In this document: piece by piece, positions 49,472 to 57,908 of the stretch
Layout: every line of letters starts with the position of its first letter
Position numbering within the stretch: position 1 is the stretch's first letter
DNA from: Terribium retamae
Lineage (GTDB): Bacteria; Pseudomonadota; Alphaproteobacteria; Rhizobiales; Rhizobiaceae
NCBI RefSeq assembly: GCF_022347545.1
Contig: NZ_JAKREW010000033.1
Location: 1 to 64,000 of the forward strand
Reading direction: 5' to 3'
DNA: 64,000 nucleotides
Program-made: the position numbers and the translations under genes
The notes under the pieces: model-generated
Told to the model about the DNA's origin: nothing
The model's input: only the letters and a program-made list of their open reading frames with translations
Databases searched by the model: none

Positions 49472-50542
49472 ATGCCCGCAGCCAAACTGAACATCGTTCC
49501 GTTCGTGAGCGTCGATTCCATGATGAAGCTAGTGCTTGCCATCGGCGTCGAGCGCTTCCTGACCGAGCTTGCCACCTATATCGAGGAGGACTTCCGCCGC
49601 TGGGAACTGTTCGACAAGACGGCGCGCGTCGCCTCGCACAGCCATGACGGCGTCATCGAGCTGATGCCGACCAGCGATGGCCATCTCTACGGCTTCAAAT
49701 ATGTCAACGGCCACCCGAAGAACACGCGCGAGGGCCTGCAGACGGTGACCGCTTTTGGTGTTCTGGCCGATGTCGGCTCGGGCTATCCGATGCTGCTCAC
49801 CGAAATGACCATCCTGACGGCGTTGCGCACCGCCGCCACTTCGGCGCTGGTCGCAAAGTACCTGGCGCCGAAGGGCGCCCGCACCATGACCATCATCGGC
49901 AATGGCGCGCAATCGGAGTTCCAGGCCATCGCCTTCAAGGCCATCACCGGCATCGACCGGCTGCGGCTTTACGACATCGATCCGTCGGCCTCGCGGCGCT
50001 GCGCCAAGAACCTCGCCGGGATGGGCTTCGACATCACCATCTGCGCCTCCGGCCAGGAAGCGGTGGAGGGAGCTCAGGTCATCACCACGGTGACGGCCGA
50101 CAAGCAGTATGCGACGATCCTGACCGACAACATGGTCGGCTCGGGCGTGCACATCAACGCGGTCGGCGGCGACTGTCCAGGCAAGACGGAGCTTCATCGC
50201 GACATCCTGCTGCGCTCCGACATCTTCGTTGAGTTCCCGCCGCAGACGCGCATCGAGGGCGAGATCCAGCAGCTGGATGGCGATCATCCGGTGACAGAGC
50301 TGTGGCAGGTGATGACGGGCAAGGCTGCGGGGCGCACCAGCGACAAGCAGATCACGCTGTTCGATTCGGTCGGCTTTGCCACCGAGGACTTCTCGGCGCT
50401 GCGTTATGTGCGCGACCAGCTACAGGCCACCGGCCTCTATGAGGAACTCGACCTGCTTGCCGATCCCGACGAACCGCGTGACCTCTTCGGCATGCTGCTC
50501 AGGGCAGATAAAAAGCAAGGCGGCGCCAAGGGCGCCGCCTGA
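49472..50542 (+). CDS. Ornithine cyclodeaminase/mu-crystallin-family enzyme
   Basis: The 356-residue product matches long-form ornithine cyclodeaminase: TEMTILTALRTAATSALVAKYLAP (substrate contacts), Rossmann loop IIGNGAQSEFQAIAF, and NAVGGDCPGKTELHRDILLRSDIFVEFPPQTRIEGEIQQL. The enzyme converts L-ornithine to L-proline plus ammonia with bound NAD; relatives reduce or deaminate other amino acids. AAGGAG precedes the ATG. It closes the rightward cluster A operon. If it is a true ornithine enzyme, the imported substrate may yield ornithine or a similar diamine. Confidence 0.92.
   Translation: MPAAKLNIVPFVSVDSMMKLVLAIGVERFLTELATYIEEDFRRWELFDKTARVASHSHDGVIELMPTSDGHLYGFKYVNGHPKNTREGLQTVTAFGVLADVGSGYPMLLTEMTILTALRTAATSALVAKYLAPKGARTMTIIGNGAQSEFQAIAFKAITGIDRLRLYDIDPSASRRCAKNLAGMGFDITICASGQEAVEGAQVITTVTADKQYATILTDNMVGSGVHINAVGGDCPGKTELHRDILLRSDIFVEFPPQTRIEGEIQQLDGDHPVTELWQVMTGKAAGRTSDKQITLFDSVGFATEDFSALRYVRDQLQATGLYEELDLLADPDEPRDLFGMLLRADKKQGGAKGAA
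50518..50540 (+). terminator. Hairpin at the end of the cyclodeaminase gene
   Basis: A perfect 10-bp stem (AGGCGGCGCC / GGCGCCGCCT) with an AAG loop lies in the final codons of the gene, ending two bases before its last base. There is no T-tract. It may end the operon or stabilise its 3' end. Confidence 0.45.
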
Positions 50543-50622
50543 CGCAAGCTGTGCCGGTTGTAGCTAAGTGGAATCACTTGGCGTTACAAAAATGCGACGA
50601 AAACAAAACTTAGAACGTTTCC

Positions 50623-50647
50623 GCGTTTCCGTGAAAAACGGAAACGC
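50623..50647. repeat. GCGTTTCCGT palindromic repeat, copy 1
   Basis: A 10-bp stem (GCGTTTCCGT / ACGGAAACGC) with a GAAAA loop lies just outside the M20 gene stop. A near-identical palindrome occurs at 56505-56525. The sequence resembles short interspersed palindromes I recall from Mesorhizobium-like genomes. It may double as the terminator of the M20/transport operon. Confidence 0.65.
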
Positions 50648-50649
50648 TT

Positions 50650-51861
50650 CTAGTGCCGGCCTGGCGTTTCGGCGAGATAGCGCTCCGCCAGCGTCGTCCA
50701 GTAACGCACACCGGTGGCGATGATGTCGTCGTTGAAGTCGTATTGCGCGGTGTGCAAGGGGCGAGGTGCTGCCTCGCCCTCTCTGGCTGAGCCGAGGAAC
50801 ACGTAGCTGCCGGGTACGCTGCCCAGCATGAACGCGAAGTCCTCGGCCCCCATGATCGGTTGCATGTCGTCGTCGACAAGCTTTTCTCCAACGACTTCCT
50901 CGGCGACGGAGGCGGCAAACCGCGTTTCAGTCCGGGTGTTGCGAAGAACGGGGTAGCCTCGCTCAAAAATGAACTTATGCCCTGCGCCGATAGCTTCGGT
51001 GGCGTTGCGCACGATCTTCTCCAATCCGGCCTCGAAGGCGTCGCGAACGCTGTCGTTGAGTGTGTACAGGGTGCCGCGAACGACCGCTTCATCCGGTGTG
51101 ACATGGACGCTTTGGCGATGGCTTGGATCGCCGCTGCGAAATTGCGTGATCGATAGCACCACAGGTTCGGCAGGGTTCAGATAACGCGCCTTGAACATAT
51201 GCATTTCCTGCACGATCGTGGCTGCGGTGAGCAGGGGATCCGCGACGGCGAACTGCGTTGCAGGATGTGCGATGCGGCTCAAAACATGAAATTCGAAAGT
51301 GTCGATCGATGCGAGCATCGGCCCTGTCCGCATCATGAAGCGGCCGGCGGGAGCGTTGGGAAAATTGTGCATGCCGAAGACCGCATCGACGGGGAATTTC
51401 TCGAAAAGGCCGTCCTTGACCATGGCATTGCCGCCGCAATGCTCATCACCCGTTTCCTCGGCGGGTTGGAAAATGAAGCGCACGGTTCCGTCGAAATTGC
51501 CGTTCTTGGCGAGATGGCTGGCTGCGGCGAGCAGCATGGCGGTATGACCGTCATGTCCACAGGCGTGCATCTTTCCGTCGACCTTCGACCGATGATCGAA
51601 TGTGTTCTCTTCCTGGATGAACAAGGCATCCATGTCGGCGCGAAGGCCGATCGCGACGGGGCTGGTGCCACGCTTCAACGTTCCGACCACGCCTGTTCCG
51701 CCGAGTCCACGATGCACTTCGATGCCGAATTCCTCCAGTTTCGTGGCTACGAAATCGGCAGTCGCCTTTTCCTCGAAGGCGGTCTCCGGATAAGCGTGAA
51801 GATGGCGGCGCCAGGCTGTAGCCTCCTCAACGAGGCTGTTGTCAATCGGCGATTTGACCAT
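50650..51861 (-). CDS. M20 family amidohydrolase (hippurate/N-acyl amino acid hydrolase type)
   Basis: This 403-residue zinc hydrolase is of the M20D/AbgA type. Metal-binding motifs are MHACGHDGHTAMLL (His/Asp), FQPAEETGDEHCGGNAM (Glu) and FGMHNFP; a final His lies in the MGAEDFAFMLGSVPG region. It probably removes an acyl or carbamoyl group from an amino acid in the cytoplasm. The dimerisation domain is inserted in the middle, as usual. GGAGG precedes the ATG. It follows the cluster B permease genes on the same strand, so its substrate is probably what that transporter imports. Confidence 0.92.
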   Translation of the reverse strand: MVKSPIDNSLVEEATAWRRHLHAYPETAFEEKATADFVATKLEEFGIEVHRGLGGTGVVGTLKRGTSPVAIGLRADMDALFIQEENTFDHRSKVDGKMHACGHDGHTAMLLAAASHLAKNGNFDGTVRFIFQPAEETGDEHCGGNAMVKDGLFEKFPVDAVFGMHNFPNAPAGRFMMRTGPMLASIDTFEFHVLSRIAHPATQFAVADPLLTAATIVQEMHMFKARYLNPAEPVVLSITQFRSGDPSHRQSVHVTPDEAVVRGTLYTLNDSVRDAFEAGLEKIVRNATEAIGAGHKFIFERGYPVLRNTRTETRFAASVAEEVVGEKLVDDDMQPIMGAEDFAFMLGSVPGSYVFLGSAREGEAAPRPLHTAQYDFNDDIIATGVRYWTTLAERYLAETPGRH

Positions 51862-51897
51862 CTGCTATCTCCTCCACTTATTGCGCCCGGCCTGTGA

Positions 51898-52866
51898 TCA
51901 TGTCCTTGCCGGGCGGACAGGCAGCCGCAGCTTGCCCAGAAGGTCCACCAGCCCTTCGGGTGCCAGCCTGAGGACCAGGATCATCGCAACCGCGATGACG
52001 ATGAAACGCGCATCCTCAAAACCCTGCAGGCCAGCCATCGCCTCGGTGGCGAAGGTGAGAACGAGCGCGGCAAGCACTGGTCCGAAGACCGTGTTGACGC
52101 CGCCGATCAGGACCATCGACAGGGCTAGCGATAGCGTTCCAAAACCAAAGACCTCTGGCGAGGCGACGCGCAGGTAGATCGCGTAGAAGCCGCCCGCGAT
52201 CCCGGTGAAAATGGCGCTCAGCGTCAAGGCAAGAATGCGCTGACGGGCAACGGAAATGCCGCGTGCCGCTGCATAATCCTCTGCATCGCGGACAGCCTTG
52301 AGCGACTTGCCGAAGGACGAGTTGCTCAAGAATGCGAGGAAAAGACAGGAAAGCGCCAAAAGCAGCAGACCGACATAGTAGTAGCCGAATTTGAAGTCCT
52401 TCAGGAAGCTGTAGCTGCCCAGCTGCAGGAACGGCAGGCGCACCATGCCCTCGGCTCCTCCGGTAATCTGGGACTGGCTGAGCACCAATTGCAATGCCAG
52501 CTGACTGAAGGCGAAGGTGACCAGAACGACATAGATGCCCTTCAGCCGCGCGACCGGTGCTGCCAGCAGCAGAGCTGACAGAGCTGCTGTGCCGCCGCCC
52601 AGCAGCATGGCGATCCAGGGATTGATGCCAAATGTCTTGCTGGCGATGGCGGCTGTGTAGACGCCGATGCCGAAGAAGGTGAGGTGCCCGAAATTGAACA
52701 CGCCGCAGTGCCCGAGGCTTAAGTTCCAGTTCGAGGCGATGACCGCATAGACAAAAGCGATGATGAACAGGTGCCGGATGTAGCTGTCGGTGACGAACAG
52801 GGGCACGAACGCCAGGGCCGCGAACAGTGCGGCGATGGCAAAGAGTTGACGTTTGTTGGCCATCAT
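51898..52866 (-). CDS. LivM-type ABC permease, cluster B
   Basis: The 322-residue permease has about ten hydrophobic helices and the LivM signature NLSLGHCGVFNFGHLTFFGIGVYTAAIAS, then AVRDAEDYAAARGISVARQRILALTLSAIFTGIAGGFYA. The start at 52866 overlaps the livH-type gene's stop by four bases (ATGA). Two in-frame ATGs stand in tandem, and either may be used. Unlike cluster A, the permease is not fused to an ATPase here. Confidence 0.93.
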   Translation of the reverse strand: MMANKRQLFAIAALFAALAFVPLFVTDSYIRHLFIIAFVYAVIASNWNLSLGHCGVFNFGHLTFFGIGVYTAAIASKTFGINPWIAMLLGGGTAALSALLLAAPVARLKGIYVVLVTFAFSQLALQLVLSQSQITGGAEGMVRLPFLQLGSYSFLKDFKFGYYYVGLLLLALSCLFLAFLSNSSFGKSLKAVRDAEDYAAARGISVARQRILALTLSAIFTGIAGGFYAIYLRVASPEVFGFGTLSLALSMVLIGGVNTVFGPVLAALVLTFATEAMAGLQGFEDARFIVIAVAMILVLRLAPEGLVDLLGKLRLPVRPART

Positions 52867-53726
52867 TTGCCTCCGAACACGCCGTTCGGCCTGAAAAGCA
52901 GGACCAGGATCATGAGCAGGAACAGCACGAAAGGTGTCCAGTAAAGGCCCAGTCCGAAGATCAGAAACGCCTCGATGAAACCGATGAGATAGGCGGCCCC
53001 CGCTGTTGCACCGAGATTGCCCAGTCCGCCGAAGATCACAACGATCATGGCTTTCGTCAGCGGTTCGCTGCCCATCGTCGGCGTGATGAAGCGTATCGAG
53101 CCAAGCAAGGCGCCGGTAAGGCCCGCCAGGGCGGCGGAAATGCCGAATGCCAATGCAAAGGCAACGGGCACATCAATGCCGAGAAGTGCCGCCGAATCCT
53201 GGTTCTGGCCGACGGCGCGAAGGCTACGACCGCGATTGGTCATTACCGTGAAGCGCCACAAGGCAACCAGGATCAGCGGCGCCAGCACGATCAGCAAGGC
53301 TTCATGAGCGGAAATGGTAGTGCCCAGGATCTGTACCTCGCCAGGAATGAGGCGCGGCAATTGCTTCAACCGCGCGCCCCAGATCATCTGTGCGCCACGC
53401 TCGAGAATGACCATGGCAGCAAGCGTGGTCATGGCGGTGATCAAGAGCATGTTACGATTGCTGTAGAATGGCCGGACGAGAAGGCGCTCGATGATGATCC
53501 CGATCAGGCCGGCGGCAAGCGTGCCCGACAAGATACCGGTCACCGGCCCGAGGCCGAGTATTTCACTGACCGTCCAGGCAACGAACGCGCCAACCATCAT
53601 CAGTGCGCCGTGAGAGAAGTTGAAGACTCCCAAAGTGGTCCACACGAGGCTGAGGCCGCTCGACATCAAAGCATAGAGCGAACCAAGCACGAGACCGGAG
53701 ACGAGCGTAGCGAGAAGGGCATCCAT
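52863..53726 (-). CDS. LivH-type ABC permease, cluster B
   Basis: The 287-residue permease has the LivH-type N-terminus LVSGLVLGSLYALMSSGLSLVWTTLGVFNFSHGALMMVGAFVAW and the cytoplasmic loop RAVGQNQDSAALLGIDVPV. It pairs with the LivM-type protein encoded immediately downstream. One base overlaps the livF-type gene upstream. Confidence 0.93.
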   Translation of the reverse strand: MDALLATLVSGLVLGSLYALMSSGLSLVWTTLGVFNFSHGALMMVGAFVAWTVSEILGLGPVTGILSGTLAAGLIGIIIERLLVRPFYSNRNMLLITAMTTLAAMVILERGAQMIWGARLKQLPRLIPGEVQILGTTISAHEALLIVLAPLILVALWRFTVMTNRGRSLRAVGQNQDSAALLGIDVPVAFALAFGISAALAGLTGALLGSIRFITPTMGSEPLTKAMIVVIFGGLGNLGATAGAAYLIGFIEAFLIFGLGLYWTPFVLFLLMILVLLFRPNGVFGGK

Positions 53727-54451
53727 CAGTGTGCTCCCTCCGCACCAAAGTAGAGGCGCATCACCTCTTCATGGTCCGGTGCATTGGCGCTGCTGATCTC
53801 GCGCACCACTTCGCCGTGTTCGATCATGTAGAGACGGTCGGTCAGCGACAGCAGGAACTCGACATCCTGCTCCACGACGATCAACGGCACGCCGGTCTTG
53901 GAAATCTTGGCTATGGCAGCCGCCAGTTCTTCCTTCAACCGCGGCGATAGCCCCAAAGTCGGTTCGTCCAGCATCAGCAGGCGCGGCGCGCACATCAGTG
54001 CGCAGCCGATCGACAGCATCTGGCGTTCGCCGCCGGACAGCGTTCGGGCAAATTGCTGCTTGCGTTCGGCGAGGCGTGGGAACAGAGCGTAGACTTCTTC
54101 GAGATGTCGTCCTGCCTCCGCCTTTGCGCGCTTGCTGAAGGCCGCAAGTTCCAGCGTTTCGGCTATGCGCATGTTGCCGAACAAGGTGTTGCCCTGAGGT
54201 GCATGGATTAGGCCTGCCGCTACGATCGAAGGCGGGCGCTGTGTGGTGATATCTTTGCCGTCAAAAGCGATGGAGCCGGCGGTCGGGCGCAGCAGGCCGG
54301 AAATGGCCTTCAGCAATGTCGACTTGCCGTGGCCGTTCGGTCCAAACAGGCCGATCGACTCGCCTTCATCAATGTGGAGCGAAAGATCGTTCAGGACGCG
54401 GGACGCCCCATAGCCGGCTTGCAGGCCGATGATGTCGAGAAGCCGCCGCAT
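53726..54451 (-). CDS. LivF-type ABC ATPase, cluster B
   Basis: The 241-residue ATPase has Walker A GPNGHGKST (His in place of the common Ala/Ser), signature TLSGGERQMLSIGCAL, Walker B LLMLDEPTLGLSP and VEQDVEF as switch region. I choose the ATG at 54451, whose A is also the last base of the livG-type stop; the preceding TTG is less likely. It is one of the two nucleotide-binding subunits of the cluster B importer. Confidence 0.93.
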   Translation of the reverse strand: MRRLLDIIGLQAGYGASRVLNDLSLHIDEGESIGLFGPNGHGKSTLLKAISGLLRPTAGSIAFDGKDITTQRPPSIVAAGLIHAPQGNTLFGNMRIAETLELAAFSKRAKAEAGRHLEEVYALFPRLAERKQQFARTLSGGERQMLSIGCALMCAPRLLMLDEPTLGLSPRLKEELAAAIAKISKTGVPLIVVEQDVEFLLSLTDRLYMIEHGEVVREISSANAPDHEEVMRLYFGAEGAH

Positions 54452-55182
54452 CAACTGCGTCCTCCAAGATAGGCTTCGATCACCTGCGGATTTTTGACGA
54501 CGTCGTGCGGATCGCCCGCGGCAAGCACGCTGCCCTGGTTCAGCACGATCAGGCGCTGCGAAACCGACAACAGCAGACTGAGCACATGTTCGATCAGGAG
54601 CACTGTGACGCCGCTCCTGTTCACCGCCACCAGGAGATCGTCGAGGCGTTGGATTTCCGGCTTGGTCAGACCCGATGCGGGCTCGTCCAGCATCAACAAG
54701 GCCGGCTCGGATATCAGAGCCGAGGCAATCATGAGCTGCTTCTTTTCATAGACGGATAATTCGCGCGACGGCATCGAGCGGCGCGTCTGGCCGAAATCCA
54801 CCGAGCGAAAGGCGTTGTCGATGCGCGCTTCGGCTTGGGCGCGGGAAAGCTGGCCGTTGTAGGTGGCACTGACGAGCAAAGTGTCATGCGCGGACAGCGC
54901 CGGAAATTCGGCGTCTTTCTGGAAAGTGCGCACAAGGCCGGCCCGCGAGATGCGATGCGCCGGCCAACGATCGATACGTTCTCCCATGAACCGCACCTCT
55001 CCGGATGTCGGGCCGAATGGGACGCCGGTGATCAGGTTGAACAAGGTGCTCTTGCCGGACCCGTTGGGGCCGGCAATGCCCAGCATCTCACCTCGTGCGA
55101 CGGTGAAACTAACGCCGTTGACAGCCTTCAACCCGCCGAAGAACTTGCAGGCTCCGGCGATCTCGAGAATGTTTTCGCTCAT
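54451..55182 (-). CDS. LivG-type ABC ATPase with atypical signature, cluster B
   Basis: This 243-residue ATPase has Walker A GPNGSGKST, the LivG insert LVRTFQKDAEFPALSAHDTLL and Walker B LLMLDEPASGLT with LLIEHV. Its signature motif reads ELSVYEKKQLMIASAL: the usual LSGGQ/LSYGQ is LSVYE. The loss of both glycines or the tyrosine-glycine pair suggests altered ATP contact at one of the two sites. In a heterodimer with the normal LivF-type subunit this can still support transport. It lies 61 bases from the binding-protein gene. Confidence 0.92.
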   Translation of the reverse strand: MSENILEIAGACKFFGGLKAVNGVSFTVARGEMLGIAGPNGSGKSTLFNLITGVPFGPTSGEVRFMGERIDRWPAHRISRAGLVRTFQKDAEFPALSAHDTLLVSATYNGQLSRAQAEARIDNAFRSVDFGQTRRSMPSRELSVYEKKQLMIASALISEPALLMLDEPASGLTKPEIQRLDDLLVAVNRSGVTVLLIEHVLSLLLSVSQRLIVLNQGSVLAAGDPHDVVKNPQVIEAYLGGRS

Positions 55183-55243
55183 GCGTCTTGCTCGATGGAA
55201 GGGGGACGCCTGGAGCGATTGCTCCAGGGCACGGCACGGCGGA

Positions 55244-56476
55244 TCACTTCATCCAAACCGGCTGCTTGAACTCGCCGCCCGCATATTCCTTCGGATAGAA
55301 CAGCACGCGGTTGCCGTCCTGAATCTGGTAGAACTGGATGGGCATCCCATCCTTGCCCTGGACCGCAAGGTGTGTGGCCGGATCAAATCTTGTGCGCCCC
55401 ATGGCTGTCTGCTTGTCGGCTTTGCCGATCTCGGCACCGATTTCCTGGCGTTTTGAAGGATCGCCGACTTTGCCCAAGGCGTCTGCGTAGAGCATCACCT
55501 GCTCGTAGAGCATGACGCCATAGGAGCCCGGCTCGACATTGTATGCCGCCTTGTACTTGCCGATGACTTCGTCGGCTCGTGGATTGCTGGCCGCGCGAAC
55601 CGCGCCACCGAGTGCGTTGTAGACGATGCCCGAAGACTTTTCCTTGGTGAGTTCCAAGAATTCCGGCACCGAAGGTGCGTATTGGATGAAGACAAGGCTG
55701 TTGGTTGGATTTTCCATGAATTGCCGCATGAAGGTTGCGGCGTTCGCGGAGACGTAGTCGGTGTTGATCAGGAGGGCAGGCGGGTCCTGTCGCACCTTGG
55801 CCAGGAAACCTCGCCAGTCGTTGATCTCGCCGAAGGGCAGGAGGTCGTTCTGCGTCACTTCCCAGCCATCGGCCTTGAAAGCCTCGGCCATGCCGTTGGC
55901 GATGCCTTTGGAATAGGGATTGTCGGATGCCACCAGCGCCACTTTCTTGTTGGGCAGCTTCAGCTTGCCACTTGTGGCGAGTTCGTCGATGACTGGTACG
56001 ATCTCCGTATTGTAGGCGTCATAGGACGGCGTCAGCGACCAGACGGTAGAGAAGCGGGACGGATCGGCCGAGACGATATCCTTCGTCTGCTGGGAGTTGC
56101 CCGACACGAGATAGATCATATCCTGCTCGGCCATCATGTCGATTTCGAAATTGCTGGTGGATGCGTAGCCGGTGAAGATGGCACCGGTCGCCTGATCGCC
56201 GAGTAGGCGTTCGGCCGCAGTGGCGACCTTGTCGGCGCTGGCATCCCCAACGTCGGCCACAACGGCTTCGAAGGTATGGCCGGCCACACCGCCAGCCTTG
56301 TTGAGGTCTTCCACGGCGAGCTTGACGCCATTGGCCATTTCCTGACCATCCGCGGCGGCAGGGCCGGTGAGGGGAGCAAGGATGCCCAGCTTGATCACAT
56401 CCGCGCTTGCGGAAGCGGTTGCGGCGACCAGTGCGAGTGCGGATGCCGCGCCCAGGAAAATACGTCTTGTCAGCAT
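55244..56476 (-). CDS. Periplasmic amino acid/amide binding protein, cluster B
   Basis: The 410-residue product has a signal peptide (MLTRRIFLGAASALALVAATASASA; note the RR pair) and the Leu/Ile/Val-type binding fold: DVIKLGILAPLTGPAAADGQEMANGVKLAVEDLNKAGGVAGHTFE. It defines the ligand of the cluster B transporter, which cannot be told by eye. The ATG at 56476 has AAGGGGA upstream; the frame is open 27 codons further but that part is the palindromic repeat region. Confidence 0.93.
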   Translation of the reverse strand: MLTRRIFLGAASALALVAATASASADVIKLGILAPLTGPAAADGQEMANGVKLAVEDLNKAGGVAGHTFEAVVADVGDASADKVATAAERLLGDQATGAIFTGYASTSNFEIDMMAEQDMIYLVSGNSQQTKDIVSADPSRFSTVWSLTPSYDAYNTEIVPVIDELATSGKLKLPNKKVALVASDNPYSKGIANGMAEAFKADGWEVTQNDLLPFGEINDWRGFLAKVRQDPPALLINTDYVSANAATFMRQFMENPTNSLVFIQYAPSVPEFLELTKEKSSGIVYNALGGAVRAASNPRADEVIGKYKAAYNVEPGSYGVMLYEQVMLYADALGKVGDPSKRQEIGAEIGKADKQTAMGRTRFDPATHLAVQGKDGMPIQFYQIQDGNRVLFYPKEYAGGEFKQPVWMK

Positions 56477-56504
56477 GTCGTTCCCCTTGCCGTTTTGTCT
56501 GGAG

Positions 56505-56525
56505 CGTTTCCGCTTCACGGAAACG
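56505..56525. repeat. CGTTTCCG palindromic repeat, copy 2
   Basis: An 8-bp stem (CGTTTCCG / CGGAAACG) with a CTTCA loop lies upstream of the binding-protein gene and is related to the copy at 50623-50647. The two copies bracket the binding-protein/transporter/M20 operon. Confidence 0.65.
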
Positions 56526-56597
56526 TCGAGGTGCCCTAACTCTTTGTTTTTATGCAATTGCGGGCGCTAATCGCTGCGCACTTTTGCCCCAGCTGCC

Positions 56598-57908
56598 CTA
56601 GCGCGTTCCGCAGTTGTCGATGATCGCGGCGGCGATCACCTTCGTCGTTTCGATCAGGCTTTCGATCTCCACGCATTCGTTGTCGCCATGGAAGCCGTCG
56701 CCGCCGGGTCCGTAGATCACCGGCACGACCCCAGCACCGGCGTAATGAGCGGCATCGGTGACGGCCTCGAACCCCTTGATTTCCGGTGCCTTGCGCTGCA
56801 CGAGCCTGGCCCTTTCGGCGAGCGAGGAAACCAGAGGGTCGTCGACAGGTGTATTCATCGGCGGGAAGTTCAGTCCGAACAGATCCCATTCGATTGCCGG
56901 GGGGTGATCGCGCATCCATGCGTCCGTCTGGGCGAAATGGCTGACGAAATTCTCGAATTCGGCCTTGACGTCTTCGAACCGTTCCTGTGGCATGAACTTG
57001 TAGTCGAGGTCGATCGTGACGACGTCGGGAATAATCGCCGCATTGGTCATGATCTGCGGCGTGCCGTCCGGTCCAAGGCCTGCGCCGCCGCGAATAACCC
57101 CGGGGTTGATCGTGGCAAGGCCTGCCGGCGTCAGTGGATGCCAGTTGTCCCGGCAGCGTGACTGTTCGAAATCGCGCAGGGCCATGAGGAAACGTGTCGC
57201 GAGTTCAATGGCGTTGACGCCAGGTTCGAGACGGCCCGGGACAAGCGGCTGCGGCCACATCGAATTGAAACGCCAACCGGCATGCGCCTGTTTCCCGAAG
57301 ATAGTGACCCTCACCCAGGTCAACCCGCCTTCGGCTGGAACGATGTTGCCCCAGGTCGGCTCGGCGATGATCGCACGCCGAGCGAGACGCTTCTCCCGTT
57401 TCACCAGATCCATGGCCCCGAAGCCACCGGCTTCCTCATCGACGACACTGTGGATGGCCAGTCGGCCCTCGAGCTCGATACCGGCCTGCTTCACCGCGCG
57501 TGCCGCGGCCACGCAGGCGGCCACACCGGCTTTCATATCGACGGCGCCGCGCCCCCAGAGCTTGCCTTCGGCGATCTCTCCGCCAAAAGGGTCGCGTGCC
57601 CAACGACTCGTGTCGCCAACCGGGACGACATCGATGTGCCCGCACAGGATCAGGCTCTTGTCGTCGGAACCGTCCCATTCGCCAATCAGGTTCGGACGCC
57701 CGGGGAAGACATCCCAGCTACGCGTCTGAAAGCCGAGTTCCTTGAGGTGGCCATCGAGAAGCACTTGCACGTCGGCTTCACGATTGAGACCCTGCTCGAC
57801 CTGGAACTTCGGGTTGACGGAAGGAACCCTGACAAGATCTCGCGCCAGATTGACGACGTAGTCGCGATCGGCGTCGATACGGCTAAAGACGTCGTTCGTT
57901 CCGTTCAT
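56598..57908 (-). CDS. M20 family deacylase (ArgE/DapE type)
   Basis: The 436-residue enzyme is a dinuclear-zinc hydrolase of the ArgE/DapE group: ILCGHIDVVPVGD (first His and Asp), WGRGAVDMKAGVAACV (bridging Asp), SVVDEEAGGFGAM (catalytic Glu pair) and a C-terminal GDGFHGDNECVEIESL (last His). ArgE/DapE-like members deacylate N-acetyl, N-succinyl or N-formyl amino acids. The start at 57908 overlaps the amidase stop by four bases. It is a different M20 subgroup from the gene at 50.65 kb, so cluster B has two unlike deacylases. Confidence 0.92.
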   Translation of the reverse strand: MNGTNDVFSRIDADRDYVVNLARDLVRVPSVNPKFQVEQGLNREADVQVLLDGHLKELGFQTRSWDVFPGRPNLIGEWDGSDDKSLILCGHIDVVPVGDTSRWARDPFGGEIAEGKLWGRGAVDMKAGVAACVAAARAVKQAGIELEGRLAIHSVVDEEAGGFGAMDLVKREKRLARRAIIAEPTWGNIVPAEGGLTWVRVTIFGKQAHAGWRFNSMWPQPLVPGRLEPGVNAIELATRFLMALRDFEQSRCRDNWHPLTPAGLATINPGVIRGGAGLGPDGTPQIMTNAAIIPDVVTIDLDYKFMPQERFEDVKAEFENFVSHFAQTDAWMRDHPPAIEWDLFGLNFPPMNTPVDDPLVSSLAERARLVQRKAPEIKGFEAVTDAAHYAGAGVVPVIYGPGGDGFHGDNECVEIESLIETTKVIAAAIIDNCGTR

